64,000 bases of DNA from Lapidilactobacillus wuchangensis. Its GTDB lineage: Bacteria > Bacillota > Bacilli > Lactobacillales > Lactobacillaceae. Both the position numbers and the translations under genes were made by a program. This document shows positions 8,285 to 17,252 of this stretch, piece by piece. The notes beneath the pieces were generated by a model. The model had not been told where the DNA came from and did not search any database. It saw nothing but the letters and a program-made list of their open reading frames with translations. Where the stretch lies: the NCBI RefSeq assembly GCF_003946645.1, contig NZ_RHOU01000001.1, forward strand, positions 186,001-250,000. The letters are read 5' to 3'. Numbering within the stretch: position 1 is the stretch's first letter; every line of letters begins with the position of its first letter.

Positions 8285-9160
8285 CTAGATTGTTTCCCAA
8301 TCGCGGGCCCAAATCATTGACATGGCCTTTTCACCGGTATGCACGCCGATGACTGGACCGATGATGCTGGTTTCGAATTTAACTTGAGGGAAGCGTTTGG
8401 TAAATTCGGCTAGCCATTCAGCCTTAACTTCCGGCGCATTGGCATCAAAAATCGTGCAACGAATTGGATAATCCTTATCAGCAATTGCTTCAGCAAAATG
8501 CGCAGAAATCCATTCAAAAGCCCGTTTAGCCTGACGCTCCTTAGCGATGGCGGTGATTTGACCTTTACCCTTGGCATTAATATCAATCGTCAAGATCGGT
8601 TTGATTTTCAATAAACCGGCAACAAAACTTGAAGCGTTGCTTAAACGTCCAGTCCGCCGCAAGTGGGAGAGGTCATCAACTTCAAAGTAAACGCCGGTGG
8701 TTTCCCGTAATTCAGCCAATGCGGCCAAAATCTTTTCTGGTTGTTCACCAGCTTGGGCCATTTTGCCAGCTAACATGGCACTATATGCAGTCCCGGCACA
8801 AGTAATATGCGTGTCAAACGGATAAATTTTTAACCGAGTTTCACGATCAGCATAGGCCTTTAAATTGTCATAAAATGAACTGATCCCGCTAGAAATCACG
8901 GGCGCAATTAAAGCTTCGTAGCCAGCAGCGACTAACTTCGTCACGATAGCTTCAACTTGGCCAATTGACGGCTGCGAACTTGTTGGTAATACTGGATCAG
9001 TCCGCAGACGATCGTAGAATTGTTCCTGGCCGATATCGACCATATCAAGTAGGGTTTCATCGCCCCAAATAATAGGAATGGGTAAAATATTAATATGATA
9101 GCGTTGAACTTCCGCTGGTTTCAGATAGGCTGCACTATCTGTCATTACTGCAACTTTCAT
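8285..9160 (-). CDS. DegV family fatty-acid-binding protein
   Basis: DegV (FakB-like) proteins bind a fatty acid and present it to the FakA kinase for phospholipid synthesis. The 291-residue protein shows VAVMTDSAAYL at the N terminus, TSQPS (ligand/phosphate site region) and the conserved GRLSNASSF loop near residue 172. It ends with IGPVIGVHTGEKAM. ATG codons at 9163 and 9160 are both possible; 9160 leaves better spacing to AAGGGG. A second DegV gene is at 23606. Two or more FakB paralogues with different acyl preferences are usual in Firmicutes. No FakA-type kinase is nearby. Confidence 0.88.
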   Translation of the reverse strand: MKVAVMTDSAAYLKPAEVQRYHINILPIPIIWGDETLLDMVDIGQEQFYDRLRTDPVLPTSSQPSIGQVEAIVTKLVAAGYEALIAPVISSGISSFYDNLKAYADRETRLKIYPFDTHITCAGTAYSAMLAGKMAQAGEQPEKILAALAELRETTGVYFEVDDLSHLRRTGRLSNASSFVAGLLKIKPILTIDINAKGKGQITAIAKERQAKRAFEWISAHFAEAIADKDYPIRCTIFDANAPEVKAEWLAEFTKRFPQVKFETSIIGPVIGVHTGEKAMSMIWARDWETI

Positions 9161-9427
9161 CATGAGACCCCTTTACAAATAAGATATAAGATTGAATAAA
9201 TTTTACCATATCCCCGGACTTTTTTCACTGTTCGGAAAATCCAGTTTGAAAATATTCAGTATTAGATGAAGCAAAAACAACTTAATGGCAGGCGCCGATG
9301 ACCGCCCCAAATAAGAAATATGCTGAATTAGTTATTTCAGAGAATTAGCGAGAACAAAAACTTTACTTACTTAAAATCAGCTGATATGATGAATTTAAGC
9401 TTTAAAATTATTAAGGGAGTGTCAATT

Positions 9428-10030
9428 ATGAATCAGGAATATTTAAATTTAATTAAACAGCGGCGGTCAATTTACGCTTTAGGTAAGGATATCAAATTAT
9501 CTGATCAAGAAATTGTTGATTTATTGGAACCAGTGATTTCAGAATCACCAACTGCTTTTAACAGCCAGACAACTCGGGCCGTCTTCTTATTCGGCCAAGC
9601 TCATGACCAATTGTGGGATATCGTCATTGCCCGTTTGAAGTCAGAAGTGCCTAATGAAGAGGCTTACGCTAAAACAGTTGCTAAATTGAACACCTTCAAA
9701 GCTGGCCACGGTACCATCATGTACTTTACTGATATGGCCGCTGTTCATCAGTTAGAAAAAGATTTTGTCTTGTATAAGGATAATTTCTATGATTGGTCAG
9801 AACAGGCTCAAGGTATTATGACGATGGGTGTTTGGACAACTTTGGCAAATAATGGGATTGGCGCTAGTTTGCAACATTACAACCCACTAATTGACGAAGA
9901 AGTGGCCAAAGCTTTCAACATTCCGGCTAACTGGCGCTTGCGTGCAGAAATGCCATTTGGCTCCATTGAAGCACCAGCTGCCGGCAAGGACTATATGTCA
10001 GCCGACGAACGCTTCCGAGTAATTAAATAA
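9428..10030 (+). CDS. Nitroreductase family protein
   Basis: This is an FMN-dependent NAD(P)H oxidoreductase of 200 residues. It shows the N-terminal FMN-binding RRSIYALG, then SPTAFNSQTTRAVFLFG (flavin-contact segment) and WTTLANNGIGASLQHYNPLID near the C terminus. It resembles the HBN-type nitroreductases of lactobacilli. The start is ATG at 9428 with GGGAGTG upstream; an in-frame ATG at 9386 lacks a ribosome site. The physiological substrate is unknown. It is monocistronic and followed by a D-type hairpin repeat and a solo A element. Confidence 0.9.
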   Translation: MNQEYLNLIKQRRSIYALGKDIKLSDQEIVDLLEPVISESPTAFNSQTTRAVFLFGQAHDQLWDIVIARLKSEVPNEEAYAKTVAKLNTFKAGHGTIMYFTDMAAVHQLEKDFVLYKDNFYDWSEQAQGIMTMGVWTTLANNGIGASLQHYNPLIDEEVAKAFNIPANWRLRAEMPFGSIEAPAAGKDYMSADERFRVIK

Positions 10031-10108
10031 AAAGCAGCCAGGCTGACTTATTTCTGCGTCTAACTGCTCGAAAATTTAAATAATGATTATAGCTTGAATT
10101 AAGAATGC

Positions 10109-10171
10109 AAAAAGATAGCCTGATTGATAGCGTCTGGTTTTATCCAGAAAACTGATCAATCAGGCTATTAA
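10109..10171. repeat. D element 1 (two-tier hairpin)
   Basis: ATAGCCTGATTGAT pairs with ATCAATCAGGCTAT, enclosing a TCTGG/CCAGA inner hairpin with loop TTTTAT. The inner part (CTGGTTTTATCCAGAAAACT) is identical to D element 2 at 21047, although the outer stem sequence differs. It may terminate the nitroreductase transcript, but it lacks a long T run. Confidence 0.7.
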
Positions 10172-10254
10172 TTTACAAAAAAATGATTTTTCAAATAAGT
10201 ATGGGCAATCAGCAAATACTGCCTTGAATGATAACAAAAGTTCAGTGTACCAAA

Positions 10255-10465
10255 TTAACTCCAGACGGCGTGGAGGGATCTTGGCGTCAGCCAATCGGGT
10301 TTTATTTGCGTAGGAGCTTGCGAGAAGCAGCCAAATTGTTCTTAGCGGTTTACCGCTTAGTACAAGACTTGTATCTGAGACAATTTGATTTTTAATTGGC
10401 TCAGATCAATGTCGGCCGCGTTCCACGCCAAGCAGCCCGGAACAGAGTCAGCCGCCATTCTGTTT
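10255..10465 (+). repeat. Solo A core with a 37-base internal insertion
   Basis: A plus-strand A core starts at CTCCAGACGGCGTGGAGG and ends at ACGCCAAGCAGCCCGGAACAGAGTC. TTGGCGT and ACGCCAA close the structure. The first hairpin is AGCGG-TTTA-CCGCT and the second is ATCTGAG...CTCAGAT. Between GTCAGCC and CCAAATT there are about 37 extra bases, absent from other copies, which replace a single G. No B core or spacer accompanies this copy. Confidence 0.8.
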
Positions 10466-10506
10466 TAAAACTTTCTCAATTTTTTGGTTCCGAACGTTGA
10501 TTAACG

Positions 10507-10908
10507 CTAATCATCATTTTGATAAATCGCCGCTCTGGCTAATTGATGGGCGGCGCGATTATGGTGATCGCCAACTTTCTTGACAAAGAATAGGGGCGCT
10601 TGATCAGTCAACGCCAATAATGCCGCCAATTGCGCACCATAATGCTTACTGTAGCGTTTATCGAAACTGTCGACTAATAATTGACTATCAGTTTGCAAGA
10701 CAATCGTATTCGTTGTTAACAAGTCATGATCAGCTAAATAAGTCAACGCCCAAAGCGCTGCCTGCCATTCAGCCTGATGATTATCACAAAAATCAATTTG
10801 CTGTCGCTGTTCAATCTGAATTTTGTGCGAATCGTCGGTTAAATAAAAACCGATTCCGGTTAAGTGACGGGCCTGATCAACGGCCGCATCAGTATTAAGC
10901 CATAACAT
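10507..10908 (-). CDS. RNase HI-like protein
   Basis: This is an RNase H fold protein of 133 residues. Likely active-site acids are Asp7 (NTDAA), Glu47 (HQAEWQAALWAL) and Asp74 (LQTDSQLLVD). His121 in NRAAHQLA replaces the fourth Asp of E. coli RNase HI, as in the YpeP/YpdQ-type Gram-positive group. It would degrade RNA in RNA-DNA hybrids; activity is uncertain. The start is ATG at 10908 with GGGAGGG upstream. A longer frame begins at 10965 but has no ribosome site and adds non-family residues. Confidence 0.82.
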   Translation of the reverse strand: MLWLNTDAAVDQARHLTGIGFYLTDDSHKIQIEQRQQIDFCDNHQAEWQAALWALTYLADHDLLTTNTIVLQTDSQLLVDSFDKRYSKHYGAQLAALLALTDQAPLFFVKKVGDHHNRAAHQLARAAIYQNDD

Positions 10909-11156
10909 CAATGTCCCTCCCGCAACTAATAAATAAATTTGATGAATCGGTTTAAGCTTAGCCAATTACTAGTTACTTGTAAACCGTGATTTATTTAAAT
11001 CAATATTTAAAAAAATAAATCTGCTTAAGAATCCACTAATCGTTGGTCTTTTTTTCCGAGTTGTGGGCAGACTATGCTAAAATGGTAAGGTATTATGACC
11101 AAGTTAGTTACGGTACCTAGCTGTACCATGATTGACCTAAGAATGAAGGGTGTCGC

Positions 11157-11549
11157 TTGCAGAAAACGAAATTATATTGTCAGCCAGTCAGTTTGAACCG
11201 CCTTAATTTGTGGCTCTGGCTCAGCTGTATTTTATTTTTAGGGATTATTTTTCAATTAGAAATGACCGACGCGGTTAGTCCGGTCGCAATTGTGCTAGCG
11301 ATAATCTTTATCCTATTAGCCGTTTATGTGATTTTAAGTTCTTATGTCAGAATTGAATCAACTGAACACCAGCTGAGTTTACACTACCCTTTTAGTCGGC
11401 AAGGGTTAGTCATCAAACCAGCGCAATTTACGATCACCAGCACCAACCCACAAATCATTACCATTAAAAGTAAAGGCACCAGCCAATATCGTTTCTGGTT
11501 AGGCAAGAAACAAACGCAACAAGTTTTAAAATATTGGGAGGCATTATAA
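11157..11549 (+). CDS. EbsA-like membrane protein
   Basis: A 130-residue protein with two membrane segments (about residues 17-36 and 43-63) and a cytoplasmic C-terminal domain of mostly beta character. It matches the EbsA family, first named in enterococci near cell-surface aggregation genes, whose function is unclear. The start is TTG at 11157, preceded by GAAGGGTG. It ends one base before fhs, so the two are cotranscribed. A direct link between membrane protein and one-carbon metabolism is not evident. Confidence 0.7.
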   Translation: MQKTKLYCQPVSLNRLNLWLWLSCILFLGIIFQLEMTDAVSPVAIVLAIIFILLAVYVILSSYVRIESTEHQLSLHYPFSRQGLVIKPAQFTITSTNPQIITIKSKGTSQYRFWLGKKQTQQVLKYWEAL

Positions 11550-11550
11550 T

Positions 11551-13218
11551 TTGAAAGCAGATATTGAAATTGCTCAAGCTGCTCAGGCAGCCGATATTAA
11601 TCAAATTGCCACAAAAATTGATTTAAATGCGGCCGACATTTCACCATATGGCCACGACAAGGCCAAGTTACCTTTAGCAACGCTGGCTAAGTTACGGAAA
11701 CGGCCTTTAGGTAAGTTAGTTCTAGTCACCTCGATCAATCCCACGCCAGCCGGTGAGGGGAAATCAACTGTTACGATTGGCCTAGCTGATGCTTTAAACC
11801 AACTGGACCAAAAAGCAGTGATTGCTCTACGAGAACCATCATTAGGACCAGTCATGGGTATGAAAGGTGGCGCCACTGGTGGTGGTTATGCTCAAGTCAT
11901 CCCGATGGCTGATATTAACTTGCATTTTACTGGTGACATGCATGCTTTAACGGCAGCTAATAATACCTTAGCGGCCTTGATCGACAATCATTTACATCAA
12001 GGCAATCAATTAAATCTCGATCCAAAACGGATTGTTTGGAAACGGGCCTTAGATATTAATGATCGGGCATTACGCGAAACGATTATTGGTTTAGGCAAGC
12101 CAGCTAACGGACAAATGCGCAGTGATGGTTTCGATATTACCGTGGCAAGTGAATTAATGGCAATTCTTTGTTTAGCAACTGATTTAACTGACTTGAAAGC
12201 TCGGTTAAATCGCATTTTGATTGGCTACACTTATGATCGTCAACCGGTTTATGTGCAGGATTTAGGGGTGGCCGGCGCTTTGACCGTCCTCTTAAAAGAT
12301 GCGATTCAGCCGAACTTGGTCCAAACTCTGGCCCAAACGCCAGCAATCATCCATGGTGGTCCTTTTGCAAATATTGCCCATGGTTGTAATAGCATTTTGG
12401 CAACTGAAGCGGCTTTACATGCTGGAAATTATGCGATTACTGAAGCTGGCTTCGGTGCTGATTTAGGGGCTGAGAAATTTCTCGATATCGTCACCCCACA
12501 ATTGCCAAAAGCGCCTGACGTGATCGTGGTAGTGGCCACAGTTCGGGCCCTTAAATACAACGGCGGTCAGGCTTTAGCCGATTTAGATAACGAAGATTTA
12601 ACCGCGTTGCGCCAGGGCTACGTTAACTTACAACGTCACCTGCGCAACATGCAAAAATACGGCATGCCGGTGGTTGCCAGCATTAATCGTTTTGCCCAAG
12701 ATAGTGATGCTGAACTTGACCTGTTACAAGCCTTGATCAAGGCTGATGGCGTCGACAGTGCCTTAACCGAAGTTTTCGCCAAAGGTGGCAATGGTGGCCT
12801 TGATTTGGCTAAATTAGTGATGACTGCCAGTCAACAGCCGGCTCATTACCAACGGCTGTATCAAGATGACGCCGACATCATTGGGAAAATCACCACGATT
12901 GCCCGGGAGATTTATGGAGCCAAAGATATTGAGTTGACTGCCACGGCCCAGCGTCAGTTACGCTTACTTAAACATCATGGTTGGACCAACTTACCAATTT
13001 GTATTGCTAAAACCCAATATTCTTTCTCAGATCAAGCGAAGTTATTGGGTGCGCCTAGTGATTTCACCTTAACAATTCGCGATTTAGTACCGAAGTTAGG
13101 GGCTGGTTTTATTGTGGCAATGGCCGGTAATATTTTGACCATGCCTGGACTACCTAAGCATCCCGCTGCTGAACAAATCGATATTGACGCTCAAGGTAAA
13201 ATCACGGGGTTGTTTTAA
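11551..13218 (+). CDS. fhs: Formate-tetrahydrofolate ligase
   Basis: This enzyme makes 10-formyl-THF from formate, THF and ATP, feeding purine and formyl-Met synthesis. The 555-residue length matches the family. The nucleotide-binding loop TPAGEGKST lies at residues 66-74. [18 protein letters not shown] follows at about 95-112, then DLGVAGALT and [12 protein letters not shown], all family hallmarks. The start is TTG at 11551. It forms an operon with the EbsA-like gene. Formate would come from pyruvate formate-lyase (pflB at 47-49 kb). Downstream is repeat locus 3 and no classic terminator. Confidence 0.95.
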   Translation: MKADIEIAQAAQAADINQIATKIDLNAADISPYGHDKAKLPLATLAKLRKRPLGKLVLVTSINPTPAGEGKSTVTIGLADALNQLDQKAVIALREPSLGPVMGMKGGATGGGYAQVIPMADINLHFTGDMHALTAANNTLAALIDNHLHQGNQLNLDPKRIVWKRALDINDRALRETIIGLGKPANGQMRSDGFDITVASELMAILCLATDLTDLKARLNRILIGYTYDRQPVYVQDLGVAGALTVLLKDAIQPNLVQTLAQTPAIIHGGPFANIAHGCNSILATEAALHAGNYAITEAGFGADLGAEKFLDIVTPQLPKAPDVIVVVATVRALKYNGGQALADLDNEDLTALRQGYVNLQRHLRNMQKYGMPVVASINRFAQDSDAELDLLQALIKADGVDSALTEVFAKGGNGGLDLAKLVMTASQQPAHYQRLYQDDADIIGKITTIAREIYGAKDIELTATAQRQLRLLKHHGWTNLPICIAKTQYSFSDQAKLLGAPSDFTLTIRDLVPKLGAGFIVAMAGNILTMPGLPKHPAAEQIDIDAQGKITGLF

Positions 13219-13228
13219 AACATTTATG

Positions 13229-13808
13229 GAGTTTTGAAACAGAATTGAGTCTGACGCCATTCCAGGCGTTTCGGTTGTGGAACGCTGCCGGCATTGATCT
13301 ACGCCAATTACAAACCAAATTGTCTTAGATACAAGCCTTATTCTAAGTGATAAATTACTAAGAATAATTTGGCGGCTGACAACCACGCCCTCCATTCTGT
13401 CCGGAGTTAGTGTGATTCACTTTACTATTGTTAGTGGTTAAGGCAGTCATTGTTGAGCTAATCAACTCAACTAAACTGGTGTTAAACTCTGAACAGTAAA
13501 ACCGAAATAGTCTGGCTGAAAGTCGCCAGTTACGTAACATGCCGATTCCTTGAACTCCATAAAGCTTGTCAATCAAACTATTAGTTCACGCCAAACTTTT
13601 TTTCCAAATAAAGGTAAGCAGTTCAGTTAGTTTATACCGGTGGTGGCTGGGCGATTGGCGTCAATGGTGAAATTATTCTTGCCGCTTTAGCGGTTAGAAT
13701 AAGGCTTGTATCTGAGATTATTGCTTTTAGCAACAATCTCAGATCAATGCCCACCATGTTCCACGCCCTCTAAATCGCCCAGCCACCACCAACGCCAAAT
13801 TGGGGAAG
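13229..13808. repeat. Composite divergent repeat, locus 3 (A core left, B core right)
   Basis: An A core on the minus strand (13246-13408) and a B core on the plus strand (13639-13790) flank a spacer. The B outer arms here are GGTGGTGGCTGGGCGATT and its exact complement AATCGCCCAGCCACCACC, different from loci 1-2 yet still perfectly paired. The B hairpin is ATTCTTGCCGC/GCGGTTAGAAT. The spacer differs from loci 2, 5 and 6 because it carries a decayed D element (about 13506-13584) instead of the TGTGACAA hairpin. The right edge has CCAAATTGGGGAAG. Confidence 0.87.
13506..13584. repeat. D element 3 (degenerate)
   Basis: It has ATAGTCTGGCTGAAAGTCG at the left and CTTGTCAATCAAACTAT at the right, matching the outer arms of D element 2 at 21047. 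The inner tier has lost its TTTTATCCAG sequence. Stem pairing is partial, so this is a decaying copy lying inside the spacer of repeat locus 3. Confidence 0.5.
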
Positions 13809-13942
13809 TATCGGGTTTTACATTGTTTAATCGTTTGGCCTCGGCCGTTACCAAACTAGGAATCGACTTAATCAAGAATCAATTCGTGCACATTCAAGTA
13901 AAATGTCATTCAGAATAAATAAAGATAATACAGGTGAAAATT

Positions 13943-14410
13943 ATGCAATTGCTCATTTTATTTTTGGGAATTTTAGTAATTGGTGCTGATCAGTGGTTAA
14001 AGAGCTGGATCAGCAGTAGTTTGGCCTTGCAACAACAAGTAACTTTGATTCCTGGTTGGTTATCCTTTACCAACATTCGTAATACTGGGGCAGCTTGGAG
14101 TAGCTTTGAAGGACAAACTTGGTTCTTCTATTTGATCACAATCATTGCTTTAGCCGTGGTGATTCCTTTACTCGTCAAGGCTTACCGCAAAAAAAGTAGC
14201 TATACTTACTTTACCGGTTTAGTTTTGATCATTGCCGGGACGATCGGTAATTTCATTGATCGGGCCACACAAGGCTATGTGGTCGATATGTTTCAACTAG
14301 ATTTTGTTAATTTTCCAATTTTCAATATTGCTGATATGGCTTTGACTGTTGGCGTCATCTTATTGTTCATTTTTGTTATTTTTCTAGATAAGGACACGGA
14401 TTCTAAATGA
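13943..14410 (+). CDS. lspA: Lipoprotein signal peptidase (signal peptidase II)
   Basis: An integral membrane aspartic protease that removes signal peptides from prolipoproteins. About 155 residues with four membrane segments. The catalytic Asp pair is Asp115 (GYVVDMF) and Asp131 (FNIADMAL), with the NTGAAWS motif near residue 47. The start is ATG at 13943 with AGGTG upstream; the in-frame GTG at 13934 is itself part of the ribosome site. The stop overlaps the rluD start by 4 bases (ATGA), so the two are translationally coupled. A likely substrate in this window is the sugar-binding lipoprotein at 33.9 kb. Confidence 0.95.
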   Translation: MQLLILFLGILVIGADQWLKSWISSSLALQQQVTLIPGWLSFTNIRNTGAAWSSFEGQTWFFYLITIIALAVVIPLLVKAYRKKSSYTYFTGLVLIIAGTIGNFIDRATQGYVVDMFQLDFVNFPIFNIADMALTVGVILLFIFVIFLDKDTDSK

Positions 14411-15318
14411 AGACTTACGCATTGACGATCACGACTGAAACTGGTCGGTTGGACAAGGTCTTGAGCGAGTTAATTGCTGATTTAAGTCGCAGTCAAATTC
14501 AAGCGGCAATTAAAGCACAACGCGTCACCGTTAATCAAGTTGTCGAAGCAAAAACTAAATATGCGGTCCAAACTGGTGATCAGATTCAATTGACGGTCCC
14601 TGACCCAGAACCAATTGAAGCAGTGCCTGAGCCAATGGATCTAGATATTGTCTATGAGGATGACCAAGTGATTGTGGTCAATAAGCCGCAAGGAATGGTG
14701 GTTCATCCCGCGCCTGGTCATTTACATGGCACCTTGGTCAATGGCCTTCTGGCTCACGGGCAACTAGCCAGCATCAATGGCAAAATTCGGCCGGGGATCG
14801 TGCATCGAATTGATAAGGATACTTCAGGACTATTAATGGTCGCTAAAACTGATTTAGCCCAACAATCATTAAGCCAACAATTGAAAGCCAAAACAAATTT
14901 ACGCGAATATTTGGCGATTGTTCATGGCGTGATTCAGGAAGAGCAAGGGACGATCGATGCCCCATTAGCTCGTGACCCGCGCAATCGGCAACGGCAGGCG
15001 GTTGTTGCTGGTGGCCGTCACGCGGTTACTCATTTCAAGGTATTGGAACGTTTCCCAGGTTATACCTTAGTCAGTTGCCGTTTGGAGACGGGGCGCACTC
15101 ACCAAATTCGGGTTCATTTTCAGTATATTGGGCATCCCTTGGCTGGTGATCCAGTTTATGGCCCCAAGAAGACGCTGCCAGGACACGGCCAGTTTTTACA
15201 TGCGGCCAAATTAGGCTTTACGCATCCAACAACTGGTGAGTGGCTGGAGTTCTCTGCCCCAGTGCCGGAAATTTTTGCGACGACTCTGGCGAAGTTACGG
15301 CGGCAGACTGATGTTTGA
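14407..15318 (+). CDS. rluD: RluD-family 23S rRNA pseudouridine synthase
   Basis: A 303-residue RluA/RluD-type pseudouridine synthase. An N-terminal S4 RNA-binding domain covers about residues 12-75. The catalytic domain contains GIVHRIDKDTSGLLMVAKT, with catalytic Asp in RIDKDTSG at about residue 140, and the RTHQIRVH motif near residue 237. It converts uridines in 23S rRNA. The lspA-rluD-pyrR order is conserved in Lactobacillales. A C-type palindrome begins directly after the stop, before the pyrR promoter. Confidence 0.92.
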   Translation: MKTYALTITTETGRLDKVLSELIADLSRSQIQAAIKAQRVTVNQVVEAKTKYAVQTGDQIQLTVPDPEPIEAVPEPMDLDIVYEDDQVIVVNKPQGMVVHPAPGHLHGTLVNGLLAHGQLASINGKIRPGIVHRIDKDTSGLLMVAKTDLAQQSLSQQLKAKTNLREYLAIVHGVIQEEQGTIDAPLARDPRNRQRQAVVAGGRHAVTHFKVLERFPGYTLVSCRLETGRTHQIRVHFQYIGHPLAGDPVYGPKKTLPGHGQFLHAAKLGFTHPTTGEWLEFSAPVPEIFATTLAKLRRQTDV

Positions 15319-15319
15319 A

Positions 15320-15436
15320 ACGTGTTCGGAGTGACAAATGGCTTTGCCTAATTTAATTATTTGTTCGGTCATTTACGGTGCCTAATCAAATAATTGAAAT
15401 TAGGCGACGTCCAAAGTGCGTCGCTGCTCACACGCG
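15320..15436. repeat. C element 1 (palindromic, about 116 bp)
   Basis: The ends read ACGTGTTC and GCTCACACG. Inside, GCCTAATTTAATTATTTG pairs with CAAATAATTGAAATTAGGC (one bulged base), and GACG...CGTC forms a second small hairpin. The same end sequences and similar length occur in the insertion inside repeat locus 4 (about 26582-26701), which defines a family. It sits between the rluD stop and the pyrR promoter. Confidence 0.65.
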
Positions 15437-15449
15437 GGCTTAGCGTCAC

Positions 15450-15478
15450 TTGACAGCCAGTAAGTTAACCACTACACT
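15450..15478 (+). promoter_or_regulatory. Promoter of the pyrR-carA-carB leader
   Basis: A -35 TTGACA (15450-15455) and -10 TACACT (15473-15478) are separated by 17 bases. It lies just upstream of the PyrR-binding leader. Confidence 0.75.
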
Positions 15479-15493
15479 AATAATAAATTCAAC

Positions 15494-15596
15494 ATCCTTT
15501 AATTAGTCCTGTGAGGCTACAAGGTTAGTTAGGCGCCAACTACAACGGCAGTCATTAACTCACCCCAAGGTTATCAGGCCATGGGGTGTTTTTTAT
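15494..15596 (+). promoter_or_regulatory. PyrR-binding transcription attenuator of pyrR
   Basis: TTTAATTAGTCCTGTGAGGCT and ACAAGG (about 15498-15523) form the PyrR-binding loop (anti-antiterminator). The AGTCC-GAGGCT sequence is that known from pyr leaders of Bacillus and lactobacilli. A terminator follows: CACCCCA and TGGGGTG with a T run, at 15561-15595. PyrR bound to UMP would stabilise the loop and allow termination. The same motif precedes the uracil permease at 29.1 kb. Confidence 0.88.
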
Positions 15597-15608
15597 CAGG
15601 AGGATATT

Positions 15609-16121
15609 ATGGCAAAAGTTATCTTGGATAAAACAGCAATGCAACGTGCGCTCACTCGGATCACATATGAAATCATTGAACAGAATCGTGGTTTGAATGA
15701 TCTGGTCATTGTGGGCATCAAAACTCGTGGTGCGATTTTGGCCCAACGAATTGGTGAACGGATTGCCCAACTAGAAGGCACTAAAGTTCCCATTGTTACT
15801 TTAGACATTACTGATTATCGTGATGATCGGCCCCAAGCTGACAAGCAACCAGTTAATCTTGGCTTATCGATCACTGGTAAAAACGTGGTCTTAGTTGACG
15901 ACGTGCTTTATACTGGCCGCACCATTCGCGCTGGTTTGGATGCCTTAATGGCCGCCGGTCGGCCGCAAAAAATTGCTTTAGCCGTTCTTGTTGATCGTGG
16001 TCATCGGGAATTACCAATTCGGCCTGATTTTGTGGGCAAGAATATTCCCACCGCGCGTTCAGAAAAGGTCCAAGTTCAAGTTGAAGAAATTGACCACCAA
16101 GAACAAGTGCTTCTCGCTTAA
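15609..16121 (+). CDS. pyrR: Bifunctional pyr operon regulator / uracil phosphoribosyltransferase PyrR
   Basis: PyrR binds UMP/UTP and the pyr mRNA leader to cause attenuation, and has some uracil phosphoribosyltransferase activity. The 170-residue protein has the PRPP loop [21 protein letters not shown] (about residues 96-116) and [18 protein letters not shown] near the C terminus. ATG at 15609 follows CAGGAGG. It is the first gene of an operon with carA and carB and is autoregulated by the leader just upstream. pyrB, pyrC, pyrD, pyrF and pyrE are absent from this locus. Confidence 0.95.
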   Translation: MAKVILDKTAMQRALTRITYEIIEQNRGLNDLVIVGIKTRGAILAQRIGERIAQLEGTKVPIVTLDITDYRDDRPQADKQPVNLGLSITGKNVVLVDDVLYTGRTIRAGLDALMAAGRPQKIALAVLVDRGHRELPIRPDFVGKNIPTARSEKVQVQVEEIDHQEQVLLA

Positions 16122-16169
16122 CGTCTTACTTAACTAGCAGAAATCCAGCCAGATGGAAGGTCGATTTTT

Positions 16170-17252
16170 TTGAAACGATACCTGATTCTTGAAGATGGCA
16201 CAGTTTTCCCCGGTAATGCCTTTGGCGCTCGGATAAATACCACCGGCGAATTGGCTTTATACACTGGCGCAACTGGCTATCAAGAAACAATTACTAATGA
16301 TAATTATACTGGCCAAATCGTCGCCTTTACTTATCCGCAACAAGGGGCCACTGGTATTAATCGTGATGATTATGAAGCGATTCAACCAACGATCAAGGGC
16401 ATGGTGATTGGTGAGAATTACCAATTGCCTAGTCATTGGCAGGCCCAAATGACTTTAGATTTATTTTTGCAAGCCCAACGCATTCCTGGTTTGATGAATG
16501 TTGACACCCGGCGGTTAGCCCGGCATATTGCTAAATACGGTAATATGAAGGCCAGCTTTATGGATACTCATGATGCCCACGCTCACGATCAGATCAAGGC
16601 CTTGGTGATTGCCAATAACCAAGTTAATCAAGTTTCCACTAAACAGCCATTTCCCAGCCCCAATATTGGCAAAAATGTGGTGGTGATCGACTTAGGCTTA
16701 AAGAATACCGTGCTGCGGGAGTTATCCAAGCGCCAATGCAACGTGACCGTCTTACCCTTTGATACGGATAGTGGCATGATCAATACGATTGCCCCTGATG
16801 GAATTCTCGTCAGCAATGGCCCTGGGAAACCAGAAGCCTTAACCAAAACGATTGCCACCTTAAAAACAGTTCAAGAACGTTATCCGATTTTTGGAATTGG
16901 CTTAGGTTTTGCGGTCATGGCTTTAGTTAATGATGTGCCAGTGCTGCCACGGAAGGTGAGTCAGCATCGTATTAATTTAGCCGTCCGTGAGAAAATCACC
17001 CAAAACACCAACTTTGCCGCTCAAAATAGTAGTTTTTATTTACCAGAATTACCAGCTAATTCTGATTTATTTGTGACCCATGTGGCAGTGAACCACCAAG
17101 AAGTCCTAGGCTATCGCCATCGTTATTTGCCCAATTTCGCGATCAATTTTGATCCCGAGGCGGCAGCAGGTCCGCGGGACACCTTGCATTTCTTTGATGA
17201 TTTTATTGATTTGATGGATGCCAATATTAGTCGAAAGCAGAGGCTAGAATAA
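16170..17252 (+). CDS. carA: Carbamoyl-phosphate synthase small subunit-like, glutaminase residues lost
   Basis: At 360 residues it is full-length and collinear with CarA, with a normal N-terminal domain (ILEDGTVFPGNAFGA, TGATGYQE, INRDDYE). The C-terminal class I glutamine amidotransferase domain is altered at its catalytic site. The invariant GICLGHQ reads GIGLGFA, so the nucleophile Cys is Gly244 and the following His-Gln is Phe247-Ala248. The second catalytic motif, normally QYHPEA, reads NFDPEA, so His is Asp328; only Glu330 remains. TSQNH reads AAQNS. It should not hydrolyse glutamine. The start is TTG at 16170 after GGAAGG. The stop overlaps the carB start (TAATG). The reading frame is intact. 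Confidence 0.88.
   Translation: MKRYLILEDGTVFPGNAFGARINTTGELALYTGATGYQETITNDNYTGQIVAFTYPQQGATGINRDDYEAIQPTIKGMVIGENYQLPSHWQAQMTLDLFLQAQRIPGLMNVDTRRLARHIAKYGNMKASFMDTHDAHAHDQIKALVIANNQVNQVSTKQPFPSPNIGKNVVVIDLGLKNTVLRELSKRQCNVTVLPFDTDSGMINTIAPDGILVSNGPGKPEALTKTIATLKTVQERYPIFGIGLGFAVMALVNDVPVLPRKVSQHRINLAVREKITQNTNFAAQNSSFYLPELPANSDLFVTHVAVNHQEVLGYRHRYLPNFAINFDPEAAAGPRDTLHFFDDFIDLMDANISRKQRLE

Noticed and set aside
13706-13918. 70-codon frame overlapping the B core of locus 3 and the lspA upstream region
   Set aside because: It starts inside the repeat and is not shared by other B cores.
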